DNA of 42,364 nucleotides from Anaerolineaceae bacterium UBA5311 (GTDB lineage: Bacteria > Chloroflexota > Anaerolineae > Anaerolineales > Anaerolineaceae). Positions 1 through 8,673 of the stretch are shown here, piece after piece. Below the pieces are notes generated by a model that saw only the letters and a list, made by a program, of their open reading frames with translations, did not search any database and was not told the DNA's origin. Numbering within the stretch: position 1 is the stretch's first letter; every line of letters begins with the position of its first letter. Made by a program: the position numbers and the translations under genes. The stretch is taken from assembly GCA_002411175.1 (NCBI GenBank), contig DHRN01000101.1, forward strand, positions 1-42,364. The letters are read 5' to 3'.

Positions 1-136
1 AAAGAGGGGGTTGCCGTTCCCCACTTCCCGTTCCGCGCTCCCCGGCTCTCCATCCCCTGCCCCCTCTAAAGAGGGGGTTGCCGTTCCCCGCTTCCCGGCT
101 CTCACCCCCCTGCCCCCTCTGAAGAGGGGGTTGAAA
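1..136. repeat. Tandem palindromic intergenic repeat, three copies
   Basis: Three copies of a GC-rich unit built round the palindrome CCCCTCT-A-AGAGGGG followed by GTTG. The first copy is cut by the window start (1-13), the second is at 61-80 and the third at 113-133. They are separated by similar spacers containing GTTCCCCRCTTCCCG. The unit can fold into a strong hairpin. An open frame crosses it at 11-298, but its translation is low-complexity Pro/Ser and it has no family character, so it is not called a gene. Confidence 0.8.
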
Positions 137-699
137 GTTCCACAGCGGGCGGAGGAAGTGTCGGCGAAGTCGTATAATGAGAGCGCGGTAAAGATCCAGA
201 ATTCTATCATTCGTGAACGACCAGAAATCATAAATGCTACGGTAAGCCCAACCAAGTGCCTCGCTGCTATTAATGGATTTCACCCGTGGGATTGGTAAGA
301 TCCTTCGCAAAAGAGGCTCAGGATGACAGGAAAAAAGCTGAGAGCGGGGAGTGGGGAACCGGGATCATGGAGCGGGGAGCGGTTGAGATTGCGTCGACCC
401 TCGAAATGACAGAGTTTGGCTGATGGCATAAGTTAATGGCGTTAAGTTGAAAAGTTCGTAATCCATTTTCGCCAGTAATTCTCAATTTAGGAAGAAATAA
501 ACAAAACCCATTCTAAACCTTTTCGTTTTTCTCATAGCTTTGGCGAATACTGGTTATTAATTATTTATGAGTAAAATTTAATGATCATAAAAAGAACTGC
601 TGTCATATTCGTATCTGGGGACAGAAAAGTTTCAGTTTGGAGTAGAATCATTCCATAGCGAGTTGGACTGGAAGAGTTCAGCTGGCTGGGAGGCAGTCG
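137..699. other. Gene-free spacer with a dispersed-repeat fragment
   Basis: No supported gene. Positions 297-336 carry, in reverse orientation, the same repeat (TCATCCTGAGC...GAAGGATCTTA) found at 18552-18587. After about 340 there are short purine-rich GAGCGGGGAG units. The last 200 bases are AT-rich and probably hold the promoter of the flavodoxin gene, but no convincing -35/-10 pair was found. Confidence 0.5.
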
Positions 700-1251
700 A
701 TGGAAAATGTTGTCGTTGTGTACAAATCGCGGACCGGTTTTACCGATGGTTATGCCCATTGGATCGCAGAAGAATTAGGCTGCGAAATCTACCCGCTTGA
801 AAACGTCAATTTGGTCAATTTTTCACCTTTCGACATGGTCATATTTGGCGGGGGAGTGCGCGCGGGGAAGATTGACGGTATTCATTTCATTAAAAAAGCG
901 CTCAAATCCTGCCCCGAAAAACAGCTTGTTGTCTTCGCCACCGGAGCCGCCCCACAGGAGGATACCGAGGCTGCCAAAAGGATTCAGCAGGGCAATATTC
1001 CAGCGAACGTGGAGATTCCCTTCTTTTACTTTCAAAGCGGGATTAATTATGAGCGGATGAAGGGAGTGGACAAGCTGATTATGAGCGTGGTCAGGATGAT
1101 CATGCGCGGGATGAAGGAAAAGGAGGGTTCTGACCAGATGGTGCAGGCTATGAAGAATTCCTATGACTATTCATCGAGAGGGGATATCGAACCGCTAATC
1201 AGTTACGTGAGAAACTGGGAAGATAGCTCATTGCTAATCGCTGACAGGTGA
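700..1251 (+). CDS. Flavodoxin-domain protein
   Basis: A 183-residue protein that looks like a single flavodoxin fold. It opens with a beta strand and an FMN phosphate-loop-like segment (VYKSRTGFTDGYA, about residues 7-19). A second strand follows with the glycine-rich turn VIFGGGVRAGKI (about 48-59), which resembles the flavodoxin/HemG-like family (Flavodoxin_5). Members of this family bind FMN and carry electrons or act as small quinone or protoporphyrinogen oxidoreductases. The start is supported by GGGAGG 6-7 bases upstream. The gene stands alone, convergent with the permease gene. Electron partner unknown. An FMN role is inferred from the fold; a specific function is not claimed. Confidence 0.7.
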   Translation: MENVVVVYKSRTGFTDGYAHWIAEELGCEIYPLENVNLVNFSPFDMVIFGGGVRAGKIDGIHFIKKALKSCPEKQLVVFATGAAPQEDTEAAKRIQQGNIPANVEIPFFYFQSGINYERMKGVDKLIMSVVRMIMRGMKEKEGSDQMVQAMKNSYDYSSRGDIEPLISYVRNWEDSSLLIADR

Positions 1252-1708
1252 TCGCCTGAGTATTGACCTCATTTCTATCCAAACATCGTCAATGTGAGTT
1301 CCCGCCTCTGGTCCTGGAGAATTGGATGCATTATTCGATCGGGGCGCAGCAGTCAGTCTTTGTTCTCTTGTTTTGATTAGGAGTAAAACTGCCTGCAAAG
1401 ATGGAGTTTGGCTCGCGACTCATAGCCAATGGGGAAAGATAAGGAGGATACGTCTTCCTCTTATGCATCTGTAATGATTTAGCCAAGCGAAACTTTATAC
1501 AACCTAAAAGCATGTTTAAAAAAACGAATCAACCATCCCCCGACCAACGAAAAAGAAACTCGCCCGGTCTATTTTGTGGTTTTTGTTACCAATATTGTTT
1601 ACCTTTTGCTGATAAACCGTTGGATGCCAGGGGTGCAGATCGAATCGCTGGTTGGCGCCCCCGCGGTCCTTTTGGCTTTCGCTATGAATCGTATTCAGAA
1701 AAAAAAGA
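1252..1708. other. Spacer with possible remnant of a small membrane-protein gene
   Basis: No intact gene. From about 1512 a start (ATG, then an A7 tract at 1518-1524) leads into a frame that becomes protein-like only after a +1 shift at the A-run. The shifted frame gives a charged stretch, then a hydrophobic one (FVTNIVYLLLINRW) and AVLLAFAMNR, and finally runs through the terminator palindrome. It may be a broken small membrane-protein gene or chance. No ribosome binding site was seen at 1512. Confidence 0.3.
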
Positions 1709-1738
1709 GAGCTGGTCGCGCGACCAGCTCCTTTTTTG
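1701..1738. terminator. Bidirectional Rho-independent terminator
   Basis: A perfect 22-base palindrome (1709-1730, GAGCTGGTCGC/GCGACCAGCTC) is flanked by an A-run on the left and a T-run on the right. It can therefore terminate transcription on either strand. It lies 14 bases past the stop of the minus-strand permease gene and is the likely end of the Mo-hydroxylase operon. Confidence 0.9.
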
Positions 1739-1751
1739 TCAGGATTAGCTG

Positions 1752-3131
1752 CTATTCTTCCGCAAAGTGATCAGGGCGTTTGCCAAGGTTCAATAATGCG
1801 TTCAAAACGATTCCGAAGATTGAGGCTGTTGCCAGGGCAGGCAGCTGCAATCCAAAGAAGGGAATCATGCCCCCGAAGTAGTATTGACCGCCGATGGCGA
1901 TGACAGAGATTGTGGCGATGACGGCGATGTTCTTTGCGCTGAACATATCAACTTTCTTGTCGATCATGATGGCGATACCCTGGGCGGCGATGGCGCCGAA
2001 CAGGTAGATTTCCAAACCACCAATGACGCTCAGGGGAATGGAATAAATAGCTTTTACGAGTGGGGTGAAGCAGGCGATAATCATCGCGATGACCGCGGCT
2101 GCCATCAGGACAGGCACTGAGAATACACGGGTGATCGCCATGGCGCTGATGTTTTCGCCATAGTTGGTCCCCGCGGGACCGCCCATGAAGCCGGCGACCA
2201 TGTCGCCAACGCCGTCACCTATCAGGTTCGTACCAAGCAGACTGGCGATGTCATATTTCTTATCTTTGCCCAGTTTCTTGGCAAGGTCATTGACATAGAC
2301 ATCCAGCTGGTAAATGTGCGCTGTAGATTCAGGGATCGTGGCAAGCGCGACCGGCATAATTGCCAGGGCTGCTCCCCAGTGGATCGTCGGTACGGTGAAA
2401 TGCGGCAGTGCGAAGACACCCTGTCGCGCGACTTCTTCTGGCAGCTGGCGGAACAGATCGTTGCCAGTGATTGCAGTCAAAATACCTGCAACGATAACAC
2501 CAAGTAACATGCCCAGGAAGAGCGGCAATTGAGAGAGGAAGCCTTTGAGATAAACCGAGAAAAGAATGGTCGCGATTAAGGTGGTTAGGGATACGATCCA
2601 GGGCAGGTTATTAATGAAACCAGGACCAGCGACTGCAGGCGCGGCATCTGCCATAGCGTTTCCAGCCAGAGTCAGACCGATGACCATGGCAATTGGACCG
2701 GTGATGGTTGCTGGAAGGATTTTGTCGATAACGTCCTTCCCGGCTCTATTGACCAGTAAACCGGCTGCAACCGAGACCAGACCAGACATGACGATACCGA
2801 AGGTAACGATTGAAATCCATTCGTCCGGAAGGATGGCAACGCTCTGCAGGTAGTCGGCACCAACCAAACCAACGATCGCACCGATATATGAAAAGCTCGA
2901 ACCATAATAGAGGGGGATTCTGCCTTTGGTAACCAGTATGAAACAAAGAGTGGCAAAACCGCTGGCGAAAATTGTGGTCGAGATATGAAATTTGGTGATC
3001 AGTGCTACGGTGATCGTAGCGGGGAACATCACTACAACTTGTTGAATTGCGTAGAGCAGCAGCTTCCAAAATGGTGGGGTTTCGTCGGGGAGGAAACCAA
3101 CAGTGCTGTCTGACTTAGTAAACCATTTCAT
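1752..3131 (-). CDS. uraA: NCS2-family uracil/xanthine permease
   Basis: A 459-residue, highly hydrophobic transporter of the nucleobase-cation symporter 2 family, the usual length. The N-terminal part has the UraA-like sequence QQVVVMFPATITVAL (30-44). Two conserved glutamates that bind the nucleobase and proton in UraA have counterparts at E268 (ATIPEST) and E326 (GTNYGENI, followed by AMAITRV). It should import a pyrimidine or oxo-purine by proton symport across the cytoplasmic membrane. It is the last gene of the minus-strand operon, 162 bases after the Mo-hydroxylase large subunit, with a hairpin between them and a terminator behind it. The exact nucleobase (uracil, xanthine, or a related ring) cannot be fixed from sequence. 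ATG start with a GGAG site just upstream. Confidence 0.88.
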   Translation of the reverse strand: MKWFTKSDSTVGFLPDETPPFWKLLLYAIQQVVVMFPATITVALITKFHISTTIFASGFATLCFILVTKGRIPLYYGSSFSYIGAIVGLVGADYLQSVAILPDEWISIVTFGIVMSGLVSVAAGLLVNRAGKDVIDKILPATITGPIAMVIGLTLAGNAMADAAPAVAGPGFINNLPWIVSLTTLIATILFSVYLKGFLSQLPLFLGMLLGVIVAGILTAITGNDLFRQLPEEVARQGVFALPHFTVPTIHWGAALAIMPVALATIPESTAHIYQLDVYVNDLAKKLGKDKKYDIASLLGTNLIGDGVGDMVAGFMGGPAGTNYGENISAMAITRVFSVPVLMAAAVIAMIIACFTPLVKAIYSIPLSVIGGLEIYLFGAIAAQGIAIMIDKKVDMFSAKNIAVIATISVIAIGGQYYFGGMIPFFGLQLPALATASIFGIVLNALLNLGKRPDHFAEE

Positions 3132-3217
3132 TATTTCTCCTTTTAATTAGTAATAAAAATGAATAATGTTGAAATTGATCTGGGTAAAGGTATCTTCGAT
3201 AAGCTTTTCTCCTTTCA

Positions 3218-3259
3218 CCTCAGCGCCTCGCGTGCAATCCGCGCGAGGCGATTCTGAGG
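3218..3259 (-). promoter_or_regulatory. Intercistronic hairpin before the permease gene
   Basis: Nested inverted repeat: CCTCAG/CTGAGG outside (3218-3223, 3254-3259) and GCCTCGCG/CGCGAGGC inside (3225-3232, 3242-3249). It is not followed by a T-run on the minus strand, so it is more likely an mRNA-stabilising or processing element between the hydroxylase and permease cistrons than a terminator. Confidence 0.55.
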
Positions 3260-3293
3260 GATACGGTGTATCGTTAGGTGTCAGTTTAATGCA

Positions 3294-5705
3294 TCAATGC
3301 AAACCGGGCAAGCAGTCAACATCGGTGCAGAGGATTGACTTTTTGCCACTTTGAATGCCCAGGACAAGCGCTTCAGGCGAAAGCGGCAAAACGTGGAAGT
3401 TTATTCCCAGGGCATCGTAAACAGCATTACCGATTGCCGAGGGAACGGAGATCATTGGGTGTTCGCCCACACCGCGAGCACCGTAGGGTCCGTTGTGCTG
3501 CGGATTCTCTATATAAATTGGCACTATCTCGAGGGGAATGTCCTTCATGGTCGGTATCTTGTTATCGGTGAAGGATGGGTTCATTAGCTGTACATCTGAG
3601 TTGAATTTGTAGCCTTCCAAAACTGCCGAACCAAGCCCTTGTAATACGCCGCCGCAAATCTGACCATAGACCAGTTTTTCGTTAATTACCTGACCGATGT
3701 CAAAGGCAGAGGCTACCTTGAGAACAGTAACGTTTCCGGTTTCGACATCGACTTCAATTTCTACAGCATGAGCGCCAAAAGTCCAGACCGCGGCGGGGTT
3801 ACCCTGACCGGTTTCAGGATGAAGATTGGTCAGCCCGTCAGCCATACTGCTGCCGCTGGCAATTAGCGGACCGCCAATGCCAGTGCCATTGGGATACATA
3901 TAGCCAAGGGCGACGTCTTTGTAAGTCAGGCGACGGGTGGGATCGTGACGGTGATAAATCTCGCCGTTGGCATGCAGCAAGTTTTCGGGGTCAGTACGCA
4001 GAGCCTGTCCGGCGACATCTTTCATTTTACGCAGCATTTCATGGCTGGCTTTAATGACGGCGTTGCCACCGAGGAAGATCAGCTTGGAGGCGACTGTGTT
4101 CCAGTCATAAGGATTGGCGCGGGTATCAATTTCGGCAGAAATCTCGATGTGTTCGATCGGGATATCCAGCTCCTGGGCAGCGATTTGAGCCAGAGCAGTG
4201 ATAGCGCCCTGACCAAAGTCGACAGCGCCGATCATCATCTTAACATGCCCGTCGCCGTTCATCTGCATAATCACGGAGGTAGCGGTGTTGGCAGGCATGG
4301 CGGGTGCTTTTTGCAGCATGGCAAAGCCTTTTCCGCGCACTTTGCCGGTTTTCCATTCCTCTTCGCGTTCTTCTTCGCTTTTGCGTCCGGTCCAACCGAT
4401 TTCCTTTACCACAGCAGTCAGGCAATCTTTCGGGCTGCCTGAGCTTACTGTAAGCACCTCACCGCTCATGGTCTTATCGCCAGGTTCAAGCAGGTTTTTC
4501 ATACGAAATTCGTAGGGATCGATACCGAGTTTTTGCGAGAGGATATCAATTTGACGTTCAATCGTCCAGTGGGTTTCAAGGTGTCCAAAACCACGGTATG
4601 CGGTGCTGAAAACCTTGTTGGTATAGATGGTTTTAGAGTCGATGCTGGCATTTTCGACCCGATAGGGTCCGATGCCGGAGTAGACGGCGGTCTTTCCAAC
4701 GTTTACACCGTAGTCCGCGTAGGCGCCGCTGTCCCAGTCATAGGTAGCCTGCATGCCGGTGATCGTGCCGTCGTTGTTGACAGAAGTTTTGATGCGTCCG
4801 CGCATACCGGCACGAGTAGGCAGTTGGTTAAACTCTTGTTCACGGGTAGCACGCACTTTGACCGGGGCGCCACCAGCAGCTTTTGAAAGCAGCGTGGCAA
4901 GTGGTTCGAGGTGAATACCGGCTTTTCCGCCAAATCCACCACCAACGTAGGGGATATGAACTTCGACATCCGTCTCAGAGATGCCAAAACTATCTGCCAT
5001 GATTTGCCGAATAGCAAAAGGTGACTGGGCAGAAGTCCAGATTTTGAGTTTATTCGAGTAAGGGTCAGCCTGAACGATGGCGACATGAGTCTCCATGGGA
5101 ACATGGGCTACGGCAGGCAGTGAAAATTCGTTTTCAACCACCAGGTCAGACTCACTAAAGGCAGTCTCAAGATCGCCCTTCTTACTTTTGTTCCAGCTGG
5201 CGATGTTGGAATCCTTCTGTGGGAAGAACACGCCAACGTAGTGTTTCAGATCGTTGATGTCTTCATGAACCAGGGTCTTGCCTTCGAGGGCTTCGTCCAC
5301 ATCATGGACCGGGACCAGGGGTTCGTATTCCACTTTAATTAATGAAACAGCGTGTTCAGCGGTTTCTTCGTCTTCGGCAGCAACAGCAGCGACCACATCA
5401 CCATGGTAGCGGGTTTCACCTTTGGACAAAACACGTTTGTCCTGCATGTAAAGACCAACCAGGATGTCGGAATCTTCGCCGGTGAGCACGGCACGCACGC
5501 CGGGGAGGGCTTTAGCTGCGCTGGTGTCAATTGAAACGATGCGGGCTCGGGCATATGGAGAAAGCAGGCATCTGGCGTGGAGCATGCCAGGAAATTCCAG
5601 ATCGTAGGCATAAATTGCCTGTCCGGTAACTTTCTCCTGCGCGTCTTTGCGATCATAGGGTTGACCGACGTGCTTATATTTGGAACGATACTTTTTCTCT
5701 TCCAT
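3294..5705 (-). CDS. Xanthine dehydrogenase-family molybdenum hydroxylase, Mo-binding subunit
   Basis: Large catalytic subunit (803 residues) of a three-part molybdenum hydroxylase that inserts a water-derived oxygen into a C-H bond of an N-heterocycle or aldehyde. An a/b hammerhead domain fills about residues 20-130. The molybdopterin-binding part has GGGFGGK (255-261), YRGFG (370-374) and the GARGVGE motif (742-748) whose last Glu (E748) matches the catalytic base of the family. The residue after GGGFGGK is Ala262, where true xanthine dehydrogenases have Glu, so xanthine is not assumed as substrate. The start at 5705 is chosen because it overlaps the Fe-S subunit stop as TAATG; a longer frame upstream lies inside that gene. 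Substrate is unknown; the neighbours suggest a pyrimidine, hydantoin or similar ring. Confidence 0.9.
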   Translation of the reverse strand: MEEKKYRSKYKHVGQPYDRKDAQEKVTGQAIYAYDLEFPGMLHARCLLSPYARARIVSIDTSAAKALPGVRAVLTGEDSDILVGLYMQDKRVLSKGETRYHGDVVAAVAAEDEETAEHAVSLIKVEYEPLVPVHDVDEALEGKTLVHEDINDLKHYVGVFFPQKDSNIASWNKSKKGDLETAFSESDLVVENEFSLPAVAHVPMETHVAIVQADPYSNKLKIWTSAQSPFAIRQIMADSFGISETDVEVHIPYVGGGFGGKAGIHLEPLATLLSKAAGGAPVKVRATREQEFNQLPTRAGMRGRIKTSVNNDGTITGMQATYDWDSGAYADYGVNVGKTAVYSGIGPYRVENASIDSKTIYTNKVFSTAYRGFGHLETHWTIERQIDILSQKLGIDPYEFRMKNLLEPGDKTMSGEVLTVSSGSPKDCLTAVVKEIGWTGRKSEEEREEEWKTGKVRGKGFAMLQKAPAMPANTATSVIMQMNGDGHVKMMIGAVDFGQGAITALAQIAAQELDIPIEHIEISAEIDTRANPYDWNTVASKLIFLGGNAVIKASHEMLRKMKDVAGQALRTDPENLLHANGEIYHRHDPTRRLTYKDVALGYMYPNGTGIGGPLIASGSSMADGLTNLHPETGQGNPAAVWTFGAHAVEIEVDVETGNVTVLKVASAFDIGQVINEKLVYGQICGGVLQGLGSAVLEGYKFNSDVQLMNPSFTDNKIPTMKDIPLEIVPIYIENPQHNGPYGARGVGEHPMISVPSAIGNAVYDALGINFHVLPLSPEALVLGIQSGKKSILCTDVDCLPGLH

Positions 5706-6235
5706 TAGCGTCCCAACTCCTTTCGTTCGCGTTCGATAGTGCGTTTTACAGCGTTCAAGATCGGAATGTAACCGGTGCATCGGCAGAGATTGCCACTCAA
5801 GGTTTCAATGATCTCTTCATCAGATGGGTCAGCGTTGGAATCCAGCAAAGCGCGGGTGGACATCAGGAAGCCAGGCGTGCAAAAACCGCACTGCAAGGCA
5901 TCCTGGCTGACAAACTCTTCTTGTAAAATGCTCAGTTTTCCGTCTTTCGCGAGACCTTCGACTGTAGTAATCTGCGCACCTTCAGCTTCGATTGCCAGGA
6001 TGATGCAGGATGTCACAGCCTTGCCGTTCATGATAACCGTGCAAGCGCCGCATTCCCCTTCGCCGCAGGCTTCCTTGGTGCCAAAGAGTTTCAGTTCATC
6101 CCGCAGGAAGTGCAGCAGGGTCATTTGTGGGTCAACATCGCGAACAACCAGGCGGTCGTTCACGGTTAAACTCAGGGTCACTTTGCGTTTACCTGATTCA
6201 ACATGTTCGATATACATAGAACAATCTTTGTCCAT
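5705..6235 (-). CDS. Molybdenum hydroxylase, [2Fe-2S] subunit
   Basis: Small iron-sulfur subunit (176 residues) that passes electrons from the Mo centre to the FAD subunit. The plant-ferredoxin-type cluster is held by C57, C62, C65 and C77 (motif CGEGECGAC...C). The second [2Fe-2S] cluster is held by C116, C119, C151 and C153 (CGFC and CRC). All eight cysteines are present and the length is normal for the family. The start at 6235 is chosen over an earlier in-frame ATG at 6370 because AGGAGG lies 6-7 bases upstream and the domain begins here. The gene is two bases downstream of the FAD subunit and overlaps the Mo subunit start, so the three are translationally linked. Confidence 0.93.
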   Translation of the reverse strand: MDKDCSMYIEHVESGKRKVTLSLTVNDRLVVRDVDPQMTLLHFLRDELKLFGTKEACGEGECGACTVIMNGKAVTSCIILAIEAEGAQITTVEGLAKDGKLSILQEEFVSQDALQCGFCTPGFLMSTRALLDSNADPSDEEIIETLSGNLCRCTGYIPILNAVKRTIERERKELGR

Positions 6236-6237
6236 GC

Positions 6238-7089
6238 TTATTCCTCCTCGCCAATCAGATTGAGCAGTCCGCGTTTCAGTAAAACGGACGCCATTTGTAA
6301 GCGGTAAAGCGCGGAAGAGCGAACATCCGAAATGGGGCGGATGTGAGCGTTGATTTCTTCTCCCGCCCAATCGATGGTTTCTTTATTAAGTCCGCGCTCG
6401 TTGATTTTGTCTTCAAGTGCGAAAAGCCGTAATGGTGTCGGGGCAACCGCGCAAATGCCGATGGCGACTTTGCCGTTTGGTTTGATGCGGCTGGCAACAC
6501 CGACTGTCGCCAGGTCGTGCCCTCTGAGCCTGGTTTGCCGCAGATAAATACTGCGATCGCCTTCGCCAGGTTCTGGCAATTGCAACGAGACGACCAATTC
6601 GCCCCGCTGCAAGACCGTGCGTTTCACACCGGTGAAAAACTGGTCTACTGGCACCTGGCGATCGCCGTGCGGTCCGGTGATATTGACAAGCGCGTCATAC
6701 ACAAGCAGCGAAGGGGGCAGATCTGCCCCTGGCGAAGCATTGCAGATGTTACCGACTGCCGTGGCGCGGTTGCGCAATTGAAAAGATGCAAGAGAAGCAG
6801 CCGCTTGCTGCAGCGCCGGATAGTTGGTTTTGACAATTTCTGAGTCAACCAGACGATTTACCACAACACCAGCGCCTATCGTTAACCCTGTGCTATTACT
6901 ATATTCCAAAGCAGACAGCTCCGGGATAGCTTTGATGTCCACGATATGTTCGGCATTGATCAGGTTTCTGCGCAGTAGTATCATCAAGTCGGTACCGCCC
7001 GCAAGGACGTAAGAATTATCTTCTTTTTCGAGATATTGAACTGCATCGCTGAGATTGTGGGGCTTAAAGTATTGGAACCTGCTTATCAT
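6238..7089 (-). CDS. Molybdenum hydroxylase, FAD-binding subunit
   Basis: A 283-residue FAD_binding_5/CO_deh_flav_C protein, the usual size of the separate flavin subunit. The FAD-binding elements LAGGTDL (about 31-37) and VGNICNASPGAD (about 116-127) are clear. It takes electrons from the [2Fe-2S] clusters and hands them to NAD+ or another acceptor. AAGGAGG sits 7 bases before the ATG. It is the first of the three subunit genes and follows the amidase gene after a 192-base gap that holds several inverted repeats, so a second promoter or a regulatory site may lie there. Confidence 0.92.
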   Translation of the reverse strand: MISRFQYFKPHNLSDAVQYLEKEDNSYVLAGGTDLMILLRRNLINAEHIVDIKAIPELSALEYSNSTGLTIGAGVVVNRLVDSEIVKTNYPALQQAAASLASFQLRNRATAVGNICNASPGADLPPSLLVYDALVNITGPHGDRQVPVDQFFTGVKRTVLQRGELVVSLQLPEPGEGDRSIYLRQTRLRGHDLATVGVASRIKPNGKVAIGICAVAPTPLRLFALEDKINERGLNKETIDWAGEEINAHIRPISDVRSSALYRLQMASVLLKRGLLNLIGEEE

Positions 7090-7152
7090 TAAAAGCCTCC
7101 TTTAGTTACCATATAGCGTTTCCTTTGCTCATTGTAGAGTCTTTGTTTATAG

Positions 7153-7225
7153 TGGGTAAGCCAGCATACACCAGTCTCCTGGTATGCAACAATTAATCAC
7201 ATTCTATCATAATGCTGGCAACCCA
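7153..7225. promoter_or_regulatory. Long inverted repeat between amidase and hydroxylase genes
   Basis: Arms TGGGTAAGCCAGCAT (7153-7167) and ATGCTGGCAACCCA (7212-7225) are complementary apart from a two-base internal loop. A second, smaller hairpin (ACCAG/CTGGT, around 7169-7184) sits inside. It may be a transcript structure or a regulator site ahead of the hydroxylase genes. No T-run follows on the minus strand. Confidence 0.5.
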
Positions 7226-7230
7226 CGTTT

Positions 7231-7244
7231 TGTTAAATTTAACA
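7231..7244. promoter_or_regulatory. 14-base palindrome TGTTAAATTTAACA, candidate operator
   Basis: A perfect palindrome in the gap between the amidase and the FAD subunit genes. Its right part, AAATTTAACA (7235-7244), is repeated exactly at 8741-8750 in the divergent pucR/amidase promoter region. A shared motif in two non-coding gaps of one locus is what a dedicated regulator site would look like. The link to PucR is inference. Confidence 0.4.
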
Positions 7245-7281
7245 ATTATAGAGTTATTGAAAGGGTAAATTTTAGAAATAA

Positions 7282-8673
7282 TCACAGCCACGTCTTCTCA
7301 AATGGAGGTCTGCGCTTTGGAAAATTACTCTCATACAACCTGGCTATCGTGATAAGTCGGGCTTCATTGTTTGGTAATCCGAGCAGCTCAAAACCAATCG
7401 GTACTCCGACAGGCGCGACTGTTGTTGCTGTGGAAAACCCTGCCGGCATGCAGAGTGAGGGATATCCGGTGATGGCTGAAAGCGCGCCGTTGCGCTGAAC
7501 CTGGGACGCACCCACCTTGCAGACCAATTGTTGCTGGTGTGGGAAGATCAGTGCATCCAGTTCGTGTTTGAGAAATATGCTTTGAAGCTGTTTTTGCAGA
7601 GCTGCGCGCTTTTCCATGCGTTGGGCATACTCTGGCGAGTCGATTTCCAGGCGGTTGGCAAGTCTTAGATTTTCTCCGATTCCAGGATGGTATAAACCAC
7701 TCTTCAGGATCGCGTCGATGCTCGCATAAGGGGCATTGACAGACTCAAGGTAGCTGTTGAGATGAGCCTTGAGTTCATACATATGGACGCTGATGTTTGC
7801 CACCAGCTCACTGATCTCAATAGGGTCATCGATGTCAACGACCCTGAAACCAATGGAAAGCAAGTCTTCCAGAGTTTTCGTCATGACCAGGTTGACTTCC
7901 TCGTGGATCGCTTCGGCACCAAAAAAGGATTTGAGGACACCGAGTTTTGCCTTGATTGGCGCCTCAGAATTTGACAGTTTATGACCAGTCATGACTTCCA
8001 GCACTGTTGCTGCGTCGGCAAGGCTGCGCGCCATCGGTCCGGCAGTATCCTGGGTGAGCGAATAGGGCACGATGCCATCGTTACTTACCAGCCCAACAGT
8101 AGGGCGGATACCGACCAGGCTATTGGCACTGGATGGAGAGCGGATTGAGTTGATCGTGTCTGTCCCGATGCCAACCAGCCCGAAATTAGCGGCGACAGCC
8201 GCCCCGGTTCCACCGCTGGAGCCACCTGGTGTGCGGGTAAGGTCATATGGATTGAGCGTTTGCCCTTTGATCGAGCTGATCGTTTCACCCCAGATAGCAA
8301 ATTCGTGTAAGTTCGTTTTCGCAAGGACGATTGCACCAGCCGCCTTCAAGCGACTGACCAGCTCCGCGTCTTTGCCGGTTGAAAAGCCTTCCAAACTTAA
8401 GCTCCCCGCTGTCACAGGCAGCCCGGACGTTTCTATGTTGTCTTTTATTAACACTGGAACGCCATGCAGACTCCCGCAAAGCTTACCGGTTTCGCGCAGA
8501 ATTTCATCATAATGTCTGGCTTGATCGACGGCTGCCGGGTTAACACTGATGATGCCCGACAGAACGCCATCATAACGCTCAATGCGGTCAAGGTAAAACG
8601 CAACCAATTCTTCGGCTGTAAACTGGCGTCCGCGCAGCGCCTGGTGGTAAGTAGAAATATCAATTTCCAGCAT
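7282..8673 (-). CDS. Amidase-signature family amidase
   Basis: A 463-residue hydrolase of the amidase-signature family, which cleaves C-N amide bonds through a Ser-cisSer-Lys triad. The Lys is K77 (VLIKDN), the GGSSGG stretch at 150-155 supplies the cis-Ser, and the nucleophile is S176 in TDTINSIRSP. The normal GG before this Ser is replaced by IN, which is seen in a subset of the family. It is the first gene of the minus-strand operon, divergent from pucR. In this setting it could deamidate oxamate, malonamate or a ureido acid; the family includes enzymes on all such substrates, so this is inference. A GatA role is unlikely, because no gatB or gatC is nearby. Confidence 0.85.
   Translation of the reverse strand: MLEIDISTYHQALRGRQFTAEELVAFYLDRIERYDGVLSGIISVNPAAVDQARHYDEILRETGKLCGSLHGVPVLIKDNIETSGLPVTAGSLSLEGFSTGKDAELVSRLKAAGAIVLAKTNLHEFAIWGETISSIKGQTLNPYDLTRTPGGSSGGTGAAVAANFGLVGIGTDTINSIRSPSSANSLVGIRPTVGLVSNDGIVPYSLTQDTAGPMARSLADAATVLEVMTGHKLSNSEAPIKAKLGVLKSFFGAEAIHEEVNLVMTKTLEDLLSIGFRVVDIDDPIEISELVANISVHMYELKAHLNSYLESVNAPYASIDAILKSGLYHPGIGENLRLANRLEIDSPEYAQRMEKRAALQKQLQSIFLKHELDALIFPHQQQLVCKVGASQVQRNGALSAITGYPSLCMPAGFSTATTVAPVGVPIGFELLGLPNNEARLITIARLYESNFPKRRPPFEKTWL

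Noticed and set aside
11..298. Open frame over the first repeats
   Set aside because: It only translates the palindromic repeat units; no ribosome site and low complexity.
1512..1530. Programmed -1 frameshift at the A-run
   Set aside because: The frame needed to restore the protein-like sequence is +1, and the run does not present the X-XXY-YYZ pattern in the zero frame.
7282..8673. GatA subunit of tRNA amidotransferase
   Set aside because: No gatB or gatC nearby; the gene is in a catabolic operon and the active-site surroundings (TDTINSIRSP) differ from typical GatA.
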